54,038 nt of DNA from Oceanitalea stevensii (GTDB taxonomy: Bacteria; Actinomycetota; Actinomycetes; Actinomycetales; Actinomycetaceae). Shown here piece after piece: positions 13,501-21,299 of the stretch. The stretch spans positions 1 through 54,038 of the forward strand of contig NZ_JACSPO010000014.1 of NCBI RefSeq assembly GCF_014837105.1, read 5' to 3'. The position numbers were made by a program, and so were the translations under genes. The notes below the pieces were generated by a model that searched no databases, was not told the origin of the DNA, and worked only from the letters and a program-made list of their open reading frames with translations. Every line of letters begins with the position of its first letter. The first letter of the stretch is position 1.

Positions 13501-16030
13501 CGATGTCGGCGAAGGGCGTGTCCTCGCCGGCCCAGGTGAGGGAGACGGTGCCCTCGCCCGCGCCGCGCGCGGTCACGGTGTCGATGACGTCGCCGGTGGC
13601 GGCGTGGGTCATGGCCATCGGACGGAAGGTGATCGAGTCACCCTCGTCGAACTCACCGACGTAGCCGCCGGCGGCGGCCTCGGCGTCGTCGACGACCGTG
13701 ATGCCCTCGGACGCGTCGAACCACTCGGCCTGCTGCACCTCCGGCTTGAGGACCAGGGTGGCCTCGCCGGTGATGGCGGGGACGTCACCCTGGGGGTTGT
13801 CCGCGTACGTGACGACGAGGGTGCCGTAGAGCTTCTCACCCGCGCCGTGCTCGACGGCGTCCTCGCTGGTGGGGATCGTGAACTCGCAGCCGCGGCCGGA
13901 GACCTCGGGGTGCGCGTGCTCGTTGTGGCCCAGACCGAAGGTCCAGTTCACCCGGTTGCAGACGGGCTCGTCGCCGTCCTCCGCGTCGCTCACGGACACG
14001 GTGACGGGGATCTGGTCGCCCCAGTTGAAGATGGCGCCGTTGTCCACGCTGAGCGTGATCTCGGGTGCCGTGTTGCCGACCGTGATCGGCGTGGTGGCCA
14101 GGCCGATCGCGCCCTGCGGGTCGGTGACGCGCAGGACGACGTTGTAGCGGCCGAGGTCCGGGAAGGTGTGGGTGACCTCGACGCCCTCGGCGTCGAACTC
14201 ACCGTCGTTGTCGAAGTCCCACTCGTAGGTGAGCTCCTCGCCCTCCGGGTCGCGGGACGCCGAGGCGTCGAAGACGACCTCGAGCGGGGCCTCGCTGCTG
14301 GACGCGGGCGTGGCGGTGAAGGCCGCCTGCGGGGTCTTGTTGCCCTCGCCGACGTAGTTGACGCGGTACAGGCCGGCGTCGGGGTTCTGGCGGAAGAAGC
14401 CGTCCCCGTACTCGAGCACGTACAGCGAGCCGTCCGGACCGAACTCCATGTCCATGACGTTGTCCCAGATGGGCTGGTTCACCGTCTCCAGGTGGGCGTT
14501 GGGCAGGAAGTTCTCCACGGCCGTGACGACACCGTCGGACGAGAGCTCGTCCATGGTGATCGCGGCGACGTAGTCCTGGGAGAACTCGGCCATGAGCGGC
14601 TTGCCGTCCCAGTACTGGGGGAACTTCGTCGGGGAGTCCAGCTCCTCGTCGTAGCGGTAGATCGGGCCACCCATGGGGGCCTGGCCGCCGGCGGTGCGGA
14701 ACTCGACGAACTCGTCCCAGGGCTGGTCGCCGGGGTTGTCGCCGTAGTAGACCTGCGGCTCGGTGACCGGGGGCAGCACCTCGAGGCCGGTGTTGAAGGT
14801 GGACCGGTTCGTCGGGCCGTTCTCGCAGTCGAAGAAGCCGTTCTCGCCCGGGGCGTTGTTCTCGAAGTCCCACTCGTTGTAGGCGCCGCCGTCGTTGGGG
14901 CCGTGGCAGTAGGGCCAGCCGCCGTTCATCGGCTCGGTGGTCAGCTGCCACTCGACGTAGCCCATGGGGCCGCGGTCGGCCTGGGCCTGGGCGGCGTCGG
15001 GGCCGTAGTCGCCCCAGACCAGCGCGCCGGACTCGATGTCGTAGTCGATGCGGAAGGGGTTCCGCAGACCCATGACGTAGATCTCCTCGCGGACGAGGTC
15101 AGGGTCGTACTCGTCGTTGTTGAAAAGGTTGCCCTCGGGGATCGTGTAGGTGGTGCCCGGACCGGGCTCCGCACCGTCCTCGATCTCCTCGTTGGGGTTG
15201 ATCCGCAGGATCGCGCCGCGCAGGTCGTTGGAGTTGCCCGCACCGCGTCGGTCGTCGAAGCCCGGGTTCATCCCCGGTGCGTTGTTGATCGGCGTGTAGC
15301 CGTTCGCGCCCGGGGTGCCGGCCGGGGTGTTGTCACCCGTCGACAGGAAGAGGTTGCCCTCCGCGTCCCACGCCATGTCGGCGCCGACGTGGCAGCACTG
15401 ACCGCGCTGCGCGTCGACCTTGATGATCTCCTGCTCGGAGTCCAGGTCGAGCGTGTTCGTCTCGCTGTCCCACTGGAAGCGCGACAGCAGGTTGTAGCCG
15501 AGCCACTGGTCCCAGTACGTGTCGGGGTCGGCGCCCTCGGGGAGACTGTTCGGCGCGTTCCCGGACGGGGTGGTCTCGGGGTAGGGGGTCCCGTCCGCGG
15601 CGGTCCCGGACATGACCCGGGGCGCGTAGACCAGGTAGACCCAGCCGTTGTCCTCGAAGTCGGGGTCCAGGGAGATGCCCTGGAGGCCGTCCTCGGAGTT
15701 GGCGTAGACGTCGAGCTGGGCGACCTGGGTGGTCGCGCCCGTCGTCGGGTCCGTCAGGCGGACCACGCCGTTGCGCGCCGTGTGGAGCACACGCGCGTCC
15801 GGCAGCACGGCAAGGTCGATCGGCTCACCGGTGTTCTTGGTGAGCAGGACCTTCTCGTAGTTGTCCCAGTCCAGCGCCGGGTCGTCCGCGACCTGGGCCG
15901 GTGCGGCGTCCTGCGGCGCCTGCGGTTGTGCTTGCGCACCGCTCATCGCGAGCGGCAGCACGAGTGCGCTGGCCAGCAGCGCGCTCGCACCTCGGGTCGC
16001 CCAGCGGCGTCCCGTTGATCGTCTGACCAC
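10544..16030 (-). CDS. Giant secreted PQQ-type sugar dehydrogenase with two TIM barrels and five-repeat C-terminus
   Basis: Complete 1,828-residue paralogue of the two genes downstream. GTG start after AAGGAGGA; signal peptide to about residue 36. It lacks the ThuA domain and begins with the glucose/sorbosone dehydrogenase propeller (about 54-561, with CCHVGADMA), then PKD (about 571-641), an Ig-like segment (about 651-757), a CBM6-like module (about 766-964) interrupted by an acidic insert of some 60 residues, two xylose-isomerase-like TIM barrels (about 973-1231 and 1244-1496), a beta-sandwich (about 1507-1585) and five repeats of about 45 residues. Both barrels keep GHNH, DVAWAAHAG and HVKD, so both look catalytically competent; they are clearly an internal duplication. 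Probably an extracellular sugar-modifying protein of unknown substrate. Confidence 0.9.
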   Translation of the reverse strand: MVRRSTGRRWATRGASALLASALVLPLAMSGAQAQPQAPQDAAPAQVADDPALDWDNYEKVLLTKNTGEPIDLAVLPDARVLHTARNGVVRLTDPTTGATTQVAQLDVYANSEDGLQGISLDPDFEDNGWVYLVYAPRVMSGTAADGTPYPETTPSGNAPNSLPEGADPDTYWDQWLGYNLLSRFQWDSETNTLDLDSEQEIIKVDAQRGQCCHVGADMAWDAEGNLFLSTGDNTPAGTPGANGYTPINNAPGMNPGFDDRRGAGNSNDLRGAILRINPNEEIEDGAEPGPGTTYTIPEGNLFNNDEYDPDLVREEIYVMGLRNPFRIDYDIESGALVWGDYGPDAAQAQADRGPMGYVEWQLTTEPMNGGWPYCHGPNDGGAYNEWDFENNAPGENGFFDCENGPTNRSTFNTGLEVLPPVTEPQVYYGDNPGDQPWDEFVEFRTAGGQAPMGGPIYRYDEELDSPTKFPQYWDGKPLMAEFSQDYVAAITMDELSSDGVVTAVENFLPNAHLETVNQPIWDNVMDMEFGPDGSLYVLEYGDGFFRQNPDAGLYRVNYVGEGNKTPQAAFTATPASSSEAPLEVVFDASASRDPEGEELTYEWDFDNDGEFDAEGVEVTHTFPDLGRYNVVLRVTDPQGAIGLATTPITVGNTAPEITLSVDNGAIFNWGDQIPVTVSVSDAEDGDEPVCNRVNWTFGLGHNEHAHPEVSGRGCEFTIPTSEDAVEHGAGEKLYGTLVVTYADNPQGDVPAITGEATLVLKPEVQQAEWFDASEGITVVDDAEAAAGGYVGEFDEGDSITFRPMAMTHAATGDVIDTVTARGAGEGTVSLTWAGEDTPFADIEFTGGEPAERTLTASSTVGQWMADPLGAELLGEIIPEDVVDQISDVPLEDLVELSEGAFSAHALAELVEAYNNAPAAPGDGGWQDVEVRFTSIPEGSGEVVVTSTGGVDLDYLAFTASGEEPPAENIRIPAEKVSIGMFSLIPWVGTDGLPSVLTRLAEIGFENVEPFGSNFNGYTAEEFRAMVDEIGLNVPSSHYNVAENTFDETLAYVDTLGQEYVGSGGFAAPGIGSYEDTLATAATMNRLGERSVEAGIGKFFGHNHDREFTTVYTHEGEELSAWEILVRETNPEFVTFQLDVAWAAHAGVDVPALIEEYGDRIELLHVKDAVNVAGEGRPTFTNLGEGEVPLQEILAAAEEHANIALYVLEYDQAPLGETFAETGFSYLTGEELAPIRVETEDVSIGMFSLIPWVNEAGLPSVLARLAEIGFENVEPFGSNFNGYTAEQFRAMVDVIGLNVPSSHYNVAEGTFGQTLEYISTLGQEYAGSGGFPQPGISSYGKVLQTADAMNRLGRLSVEAGVGKLFGHNHATEFTTVYNHGGEEMSAWEILVDLTDPQYVTFQLDVAWAAHAGVDVPALIEEYGDRIELLHVKDATGLGGATNPTFTNLGEGDVPLQDILRAARDHADIALYVLEYDVAPLGENFAETGFEYLTGQPAGEEGSRPVEVTAAAVTFTDEYGTAADTFTVPRSTGVVYLVDGEVVAPGTYPGTGTVTVTAQAAEGFVLAGDAEWTHTFSTAGAPAPDRRTAEFHLSNTWRGTTDVHFMYGRWADEVLIGDWNGDGKDTIAVRKGNEFHVSNSQRGGNPDSVFTYGRPGDVILVGDWDGDGRDTFAVRRGAEYHVKNTLRGGPADVSFTYGRADDQVLVGDWDGNGNDTLAIRRGAAYYVKNSVIGGDADVVFTYGRPSDVTLAGDWDGDGVDTFALQRGRTYHVTNSLRGGDADRVLTFGRLGDEVYVGDWNGDGTDTLGIRRPVGGAASAKGITSFAKVS
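10601..11266 (-). repeat. Five-repeat domain of the third giant protein
   Basis: Five repeats of 44-45 residues with the same [11 protein letters not shown] pattern as at 5338-6003, followed by a short tail (PVGGAASAKGITSFAKVS). Near-identity at DNA level with the second giant gene points to recent duplication or gene conversion. Confidence 0.9.
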
Positions 16031-16384
16031 GATTCCTCCTTGAGTCGCGCACGCGGAGGACCCCACCGCCGATCGCGGAGAGGACCTGACCGGCCCGATG
16101 ACTGGCGGGAGGTCCGCCAAACTGCCTCTCGGCCCGGCTGGCGGCAGCGGCGCCGATACGCACTTCGTGGTGCGCGGGGGCGCCCTCCCCCACCTACGTG
16201 CTTCAGATCACGACCCGGCCCACGATAGATCCGGGTTTAGCAAGCGTCAAACCAAAAGTCATCATCCGGACAGACAGGTTCGGTCACTTTCCAGCCCGCG
16301 CTCCATTACCGCACGATGGGCAACTCCGCATCTTCTGCGCCCCTTGAAGCGGCAGCAGCCCGGCATACCCGAGCAAAGAGGGCG
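16031..16384 (-). promoter_or_regulatory. Intergenic region with promoter of the third giant gene
   Basis: This 354-base gap holds no convincing gene. On the minus strand TTGACG (16250-16245), 17 bases and TATCGT (16227-16222) form a good promoter for the third giant gene. AAGGAGGA lies just before its GTG start. No terminator of the polyprenyl synthase gene is obvious. Confidence 0.55.
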
Positions 16385-17491
16385 TCAGGTGGCAGCGGCG
16401 CGGACGTGGGTGAGGGCGTCGTCCAGGCTCCTTGCGACGACGGCGCGAGCCGCACCGACGACGTCGGCCGCCGGCGAGAGCAGGGAGGAGCCGGTGAGCA
16501 CACGGTCGACGGCAGCAAGCTCCTCGAGGGCCTGGCCGGCCACTCGCTCGGGCGCCTCGGACAGCGCGAGCTCACGGCGCATGACGGCGGCGGTCGCCTC
16601 GTCGAGGTCCGCCCGGCCGACGTCCGCCCCGATCCGCGACCACACCGGCAGGGTGCGGGCATGCAGCACGAGCGTCGTCGCCTTGCCCTCCCGCAGGTCG
16701 GACAGGGCGCTCTTGCCCGTCACCGACTCGGGCGCGAAGACACCGAGGAGGTCGTCGACGAGCTGGAAGGCCTTGCCGAGCGCGAGGCCGACGGCCTCCA
16801 CCTCCTCGCGCAGCGACGGCGGCGCCCCGGCGAGGATGGCACCAGCGCGCAGCGGGGCCTGGAAGCTGTACAGGGCGGTCTTCTCGGCGGCGATGCGCAG
16901 CGCGTCCGCCAGCGAGACGTCCTGCAGCCCGAGGGCCGCGGCCACGTCGCCGAGCTCCCCGGCGACGCTGACGAAGACGGTGTCCCACAGCAGCTGCTGG
17001 AGGCGGGCGTGGACGTCCGGCGGGGCGTCCACCGTGGCGACCAGCCGGTGCGCGAGGGAGATCGCCAGGTCACCCGCCAGCACGGCAGCCCCCTCGGCGA
17101 GCTCCTGCGCGGCGGCCTCGCCGGCGCCGCCCGTGCGCGCAGCAGCAGCCATCCGCGCAGCGAGGTTGGGCTCGCCGCGGCGCATCGTGTCGTGGTCGAT
17201 GAGGTCGTCGTGGACGAGGAAGCCCACGTGGAGGAGCTCGAAGGCGGCCCCCACCTGCGCCGCGGCCGCGCGGCGCGTCCCCCCGAGGGCGTCGTGCATC
17301 TCGACGACCAGCCGGCCGCGGAAGCGCTTGCCCCCGGCGGCGGCCCGTCCGAGCTCCTCCCAGAGCCGTCCGTAGAGCGGCCCGTGCCGCTCCGCGACCG
17401 GCCGCAGCTCGGTAAGGAGGCCGGTGAGCACGGCGCTGATCTCCGCCTCGGCGGGGCGCGCGGCGCCCGCGCGCAGGGGCGTGCTGTCCAC
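16385..17491 (-). CDS. Polyprenyl diphosphate synthase (IdsA/GGPP-synthase type)
   Basis: A 368-residue all-helical trans-prenyltransferase that would condense isopentenyl diphosphate with allylic diphosphates in the cytoplasm. The first aspartate-rich motif is DDLIDHD (about residue 95) and the second DDLLGVF (about 246); a DDxxG-type second motif is usual in actinobacterial GGPP synthases. The GTG start at 17491 is chosen because GGAGA lies 6 bases upstream; the frame stays open further upstream but without a better start. It is transcribed divergently from the inositol phosphate synthase/ebo-type operon, and could supply the prenyl donor for the UbiA enzyme two genes away. The family is firm, the chain length is not readable, and the link to the operon is inferred. 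Confidence 0.9.
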   Translation of the reverse strand: MDSTPLRAGAARPAEAEISAVLTGLLTELRPVAERHGPLYGRLWEELGRAAAGGKRFRGRLVVEMHDALGGTRRAAAAQVGAAFELLHVGFLVHDDLIDHDTMRRGEPNLAARMAAAARTGGAGEAAAQELAEGAAVLAGDLAISLAHRLVATVDAPPDVHARLQQLLWDTVFVSVAGELGDVAAALGLQDVSLADALRIAAEKTALYSFQAPLRAGAILAGAPPSLREEVEAVGLALGKAFQLVDDLLGVFAPESVTGKSALSDLREGKATTLVLHARTLPVWSRIGADVGRADLDEATAAVMRRELALSEAPERVAGQALEELAAVDRVLTGSSLLSPAADVVGAARAVVARSLDDALTHVRAAAT

Positions 17492-17693
17492 TCCGTCTCC
17501 TTCCACGAGCTCGTGCACGGGCTTGCCAACGCCTTCGTCAGGCCCGCGACGACGAGTAGGCTTGGGACAAGAGCACGATGTGTTAACGTCTTTTGTCAAG
17601 CCGTGTTTCGCGTCGACAACACTGTCTTACGTAACATTGCGGAGTTTGGGAACCACAGTCGGTTACCCGAAGCACATACAACGAGGTGATGTG

Positions 17694-18863
17694 ATGACCC
17701 AGCCTAATGCCGTCCACGACCAGCGGGTCGGGGTGTGGTTCGTCGGTGCTCGCGGTTCGGTCGCGACCACCGCCACCATCGGCGCCCTGGCCATGGCGGC
17801 CGGGCTGGCCCCGCGCACGGGCCTGGTCAGCGAGCTGCCGGAGGTCGCCGTCGCCGGCCTCCCGCCCCTCGAGGGTCTCATCACCGGCGGTCACGACATC
17901 CTCGAGACGCCGCTCGCGCACCGCGCGCAGGTGCTCGCGGACTCCGGCGTCTTCCCGCCCGCGCTCGTCACGGCCCTGGCCGACGAGCTCGCCGCCGCCG
18001 ACTCCCGCATCCGCCTCGCACCCCGACTGAGCACCCAGCGTGAGTCCGCGCAGGCCGTCGAGCAGGACATCCGCGCCTTCCGCGAGGACAACGACCTCGA
18101 CCGCGTCATCGTCGTCGACGTCTCCAACACCGAGCCGCCGGCCACGCAGCGGCCCGAGCTCGACAGCCTCGCCGCGCTCGAGGAGGCCCTGGACGCCGGC
18201 CACGCGCCGCTGCCCACGAGCTCGCTGTACGCGTACGCGGCCTTCCGCGCCGAGTGCCCGCTCGTCTCCTTCACGCCCAGCCCGGGTGCCACGCTCGGTG
18301 CGCTCACCGAGCTCGCCAAGGAGCAGGCGCTGCCGTGGGCCGGACGTGACGGGAAGACCGGCGAGACGCTCGTGAAGTCGGCGCTCGCCCCGATGTTCGG
18401 CACCCGCGCGCTCAAGGTCCGCTCCTGGGCCTCCTACAACATGCTCGGCGGCGGTGACGGCCAGACGCTGGCCGACCCGCGCGCCGCGGTGAGCAAGACG
18501 ACGACGAAGGGCGCCGGCCTGGACGCCATGCTCGGCTACCACGTCGAGGGACCCATGCACATCGACTACGTCGAGGACCTCGGGGACTGGAAGACGGCCT
18601 GGGACAACATCTCCTTCGAGGGCTTCCTCGGCACCCGGATGACGATGCAGTTCACCTGGCAGGGCTGCGACTCGGCCCTGGCCGCGCCGCTCGTCCTCGA
18701 CCTCGTCCGGCTCACCGCCCGCGCCCACGAGCGCGGGGAGAACGGCGTCGTCGGCGCCCTCGCCTTCTTCTTCAAGGACCCGCTCGGCGGCATCGACCAC
18801 ACCCTCTCCGGGCAGTGGCGCACCCTCGCCCAGTGGTGCGAGAACCTCGGCGCGTCGGCGTGA
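17694..18863 (+). CDS. Inositol-3-phosphate synthase (MIPS)
   Basis: A 389-residue NAD-dependent cyclase that would convert glucose 6-phosphate into 1L-myo-inositol 1-phosphate (inositol 3-phosphate). The N-terminal Rossmann motif is VGARGSVATT (about residues 17-26). The MIPS core follows: DGKTGETLVKS (about 220) and SYNMLGGGDG (about 247) with an SKTTTK segment. The ATG has GAGGTGAT 3 bases upstream. Its stop codon overlaps the GTG of the next gene, so it heads a translationally coupled operon. Standard ebo clusters have EboD, a dehydroquinate-synthase-like cyclase; here this different sugar-phosphate cyclase sits with the cassette. An alternative role in phosphatidylinositol or mycothiol supply is possible, but the overlap with UbiA argues for a dedicated job. 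Confidence 0.92.
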   Translation: MTQPNAVHDQRVGVWFVGARGSVATTATIGALAMAAGLAPRTGLVSELPEVAVAGLPPLEGLITGGHDILETPLAHRAQVLADSGVFPPALVTALADELAAADSRIRLAPRLSTQRESAQAVEQDIRAFREDNDLDRVIVVDVSNTEPPATQRPELDSLAALEEALDAGHAPLPTSSLYAYAAFRAECPLVSFTPSPGATLGALTELAKEQALPWAGRDGKTGETLVKSALAPMFGTRALKVRSWASYNMLGGGDGQTLADPRAAVSKTTTKGAGLDAMLGYHVEGPMHIDYVEDLGDWKTAWDNISFEGFLGTRMTMQFTWQGCDSALAAPLVLDLVRLTARAHERGENGVVGALAFFFKDPLGGIDHTLSGQWRTLAQWCENLGASA

Positions 18864-19726
18864 CCAGCGCACGCGACATCGCCGAGCTCGTCCGCCTGCC
18901 GGCCGCGCTGTCGGTGCCGGGCGACGCGCTCGCCGGCGCCGCCGTCACCGGCACGCTCGGGTGGCGCACGGCCGGCCTGGCCGCCTCCTCCACGTGCCTG
19001 TACTGGGCCGGTATGGCGCTCAACGACTACGCCGACCGGGACCTCGACGCCGTCGAGCGGCCCGAGCGGCCCATCCCCTCCGGCCGGGTGAGCCCGACGA
19101 CGGCACTCGGGGTCGCCGGTGGCCTCACCGCTGCCGGGATCGGGCTGGCGGCCCTGGGCGGCCGCCGCGCCGTCGCCGTCGCCGTCCCGCTCGCCGCGAC
19201 CGTGTGGGCCTACGACATGCTCGCCAAGCCGACCCCGCTCGGCCCCGTGGTCATGGCCGCCGCCCGCAGTCTCGACGTCGTGCTCGGCGGGTCGGCCGCG
19301 CCGCGACGCGCGGTCCCGGCCGCCCTCGCGCTCGGTGCCCACACCTGCGCCGTCACGGTCCTCAGCCGCGGTGAGGTCCACGGCTCCAGCACCGCCGTCG
19401 CGCGCGGCGCCCTCGCGACGACGACGGCGGTCGCCGCTGCCGTCGCCGGCGGCGGCCTGCGCCGGGGCCGGGCCGGGACGCTCGGCCGGCTCGCGTCGGC
19501 GGCGCTCGCCGGCACCTACGCGCTCACCGTGGGCCGGGCGCAGGCGGCCGCCGCCGCCAGCCCGGACGCGGTCACCGTCCGCCGGGCCACCGGCACCGGG
19601 ATCCGGGGCATGGTGCCCCTCCAGGCCGCGCTCGTCGCGGGTGGGGGCGCCGTCGCGACCGCCGTCGGCCTCATGGCCGCCGGGCCCGCACTCCGCGCCG
19701 CCGCGAAGGGAATCTCACCGACATGA
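18860..19726 (+). CDS. eboC: UbiA-family prenyltransferase (EboC-like)
   Basis: A 288-residue membrane protein with about eight hydrophobic segments. The UbiA signature NDYADRDLDAVERPERPIPSG-type motif begins near residue 55, and a second motif, YDMLAKPTPLGP, near 118. UbiA enzymes move a polyprenyl group onto an acceptor at the membrane. The GTG start overlaps the MIPS stop (GTGA) and its own stop overlaps the next ATG (ATGA). I recall the NCBI family name SCO3242 prenyltransferase for similar Streptomyces proteins; that assignment is from memory. The likely donor is the product of the divergent prenyl synthase, and the acceptor may be a cyclitol made by the upstream gene; both are inferences. 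Confidence 0.85.
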   Translation: MTSARDIAELVRLPAALSVPGDALAGAAVTGTLGWRTAGLAASSTCLYWAGMALNDYADRDLDAVERPERPIPSGRVSPTTALGVAGGLTAAGIGLAALGGRRAVAVAVPLAATVWAYDMLAKPTPLGPVVMAAARSLDVVLGGSAAPRRAVPAALALGAHTCAVTVLSRGEVHGSSTAVARGALATTTAVAAAVAGGGLRRGRAGTLGRLASAALAGTYALTVGRAQAAAAASPDAVTVRRATGTGIRGMVPLQAALVAGGGAVATAVGLMAAGPALRAAAKGISPT

Positions 19727-20568
19727 GCCTGCGCCTGTCCTACGGCACCAACGGCTTCACCGACCACCGCCTGCCCGAGGCGCTGGCGATCATGGCCGAG
19801 CTCGGCTACGAGGGCGTCGCCCTCACCCTCGACCACCAGCACCTGGACCCCTTCGCTCCCGACCTCGCCGCGCGGGTCGCGCAGACCGCGACCCTGCTCG
19901 AGCGGTACGGCCTCGCGGTCGCCGTGGAGACCGGGGCCCGCTACGTGCTGGACCCGTGGCGCAAGCACGAGCCCACCTTCGTCTCCGAGGAGGGTGCCGA
20001 GCAGCGGGCGCAGCTCATCCGGGTGGCCGTCGACGTCGCCGCCGACATCGGCGCCGACATCGTCCACCTGTGGTCGGGCACGCTCCCGGCGGGGACCTCC
20101 GACGACGTCGCCTGGGAGCGGCTCGTCGCGGGTCTCGCGCCGGTGCTCGAGCACGCCGAGAGCGCCGGGGTGCGCCTCGCCTTCGAGCCCGAGCCCGGGA
20201 TGTTCGTCAACCGCCTCTCCGGGGTGCGCGAGCTGCGCACCCGCCTCGGTGACCCCGCGGCCCTCGTCGCGACCGTCGACGTCGGCCACGCCGTCGTCAA
20301 CGAGGAGGCCAGCCCGGCCGACTGCATCCGCGAGAACGCGGACCTCGTCGCCCACGTCCAGATCGAGGACATGCGGCGCGGGGTCCACGAGCACCTCGAG
20401 TTCGGTGAGGGCGAGGTTGACGTCCCCGCCGCCCTGCGCGCCCTGCTCGACATCGGCTACGACGGCCTCGTCTCCGTCGAGCTCACCCGCCACAGCCACG
20501 ACGCCCCCGCGGTCGCGGCCCGCTCCCTCGCCGTCCTGCGCAGCGCCCTCGACGCCGCCCAGGCCTGA
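19723..20568 (+). CDS. Sugar phosphate isomerase/epimerase, xylose-isomerase-like TIM barrel
   Basis: A 281-residue cytoplasmic TIM barrel of the AP endonuclease 2/xylose isomerase superfamily. The carboxylate and histidine metal-site pattern is visible as FEPEPGMF (about residue 152), TVDVGHAV (about 186), HVQIEDM (about 210) and VELTRHSHDA (about 254). The family includes inosose isomerases and epimerases, hydroxypyruvate isomerase and related lyases, so an inositol-derived substrate would fit the MIPS gene two places upstream, but specificity cannot be read. ATGA overlap with the upstream UbiA gene; 25 bases separate it from eboA. It belongs to the same superfamily as, but is not closely similar to, the secreted barrels at 6260-13115. 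Confidence 0.85.
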   Translation: MSLRLSYGTNGFTDHRLPEALAIMAELGYEGVALTLDHQHLDPFAPDLAARVAQTATLLERYGLAVAVETGARYVLDPWRKHEPTFVSEEGAEQRAQLIRVAVDVAADIGADIVHLWSGTLPAGTSDDVAWERLVAGLAPVLEHAESAGVRLAFEPEPGMFVNRLSGVRELRTRLGDPAALVATVDVGHAVVNEEASPADCIRENADLVAHVQIEDMRRGVHEHLEFGEGEVDVPAALRALLDIGYDGLVSVELTRHSHDAPAVAARSLAVLRSALDAAQA

Positions 20569-20593
20569 CCCCCGCCCGTCCCCAGGAGCCGAC

Positions 20594-21274
20594 ATGAGCC
20601 GCACCCAGCAGCTGCGCGACGCCATCGCCGCGGACCTCTCCCCCGCCGCCGCGAGCCGGCTGTCGCAGATGACGGCGGAGATCGCCGCCGACCCCTCCGC
20701 CGCCGCCCGCCTGTTCCCCGCCGCCGCCCGCGAGGTCGCGCGCGGCCCCCTCGACCTCGACGACCCGAGCGGGATCCACGGCCCGACCCTCGACGACGCC
20801 GTGCGCGGCGTCCTCCTCGCCGCCCTCGCCGAGGCCGTCGACGACGACGCCCGCCTGCTGCGCGAGGTCAGCGACCTGTACCGCTACGGCGACGGCGACG
20901 AGAAGCGCGCCGTGCTCCGCGCCCTCGACCTCCTCGGCCCCGAGGCGCAGCCGGTCGTCGAGGACGCGCTGCGCACCAACGACATCCGGATCGTCGCGGC
21001 CGCCATGGGCCCCTGGGCCAGCGCCCACCTCGACGACGCCACCTGGCGCCAGGGCGTGCTCAAGTGCCTCTTCGTGGGCGTCCCGCTCACCGCCGTCGAC
21101 CGTCTCGGTGAGCGGACCGACCCCGAGCTCGCCCGCATGGTGGCCGCCTACGCCCACGAGCGGCTCGCCGCCGGGCGCAGCGTCCCCGACGACGTCCACC
21201 TCGTCCTCGACCAGGAGCCCGGTGCCCTGGACCAGTTCCCCGACGTCGCGGCAGCGCTGCGCCCGTCCGCCTGA
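20594..21274 (+). CDS. eboA: EboA domain-containing protein
   Basis: A 226-residue soluble, helix-rich protein with no signal peptide. The EboA-like signature is clear: YRYGDGDEKRAVLRAL (about 95-110), then WRQGVLKCLFVGVPL (about 151-165) and a HERLAAGR motif near 198. EboA's biochemical role is unknown. The ebo cluster as a whole is needed in a cyanobacterium for moving the scytonemin precursor to the periplasm. CAGGAG precedes the ATG by 5 bases. It sits between the isomerase and eboB in the operon. Function beyond family membership cannot be stated. Confidence 0.85.
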   Translation: MSRTQQLRDAIAADLSPAAASRLSQMTAEIAADPSAAARLFPAAAREVARGPLDLDDPSGIHGPTLDDAVRGVLLAALAEAVDDDARLLREVSDLYRYGDGDEKRAVLRALDLLGPEAQPVVEDALRTNDIRIVAAAMGPWASAHLDDATWRQGVLKCLFVGVPLTAVDRLGERTDPELARMVAAYAHERLAAGRSVPDDVHLVLDQEPGALDQFPDVAAALRPSA

Positions 21275-21299
21275 CCCACCCCTCGACCAGGAGCCCTCC

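Noticed and set aside
17630..17645. TTACGTAA palindrome before the inositol phosphate synthase gene as an operator
   Set aside because: A single 8-base palindrome with no second copy in the window; not enough to call a regulator site.
17583..18872. Long minus-strand frame opposite the inositol phosphate synthase gene
   Set aside because: The plus strand encodes a full MIPS with conserved motifs; the antisense product has no recognisable feature.
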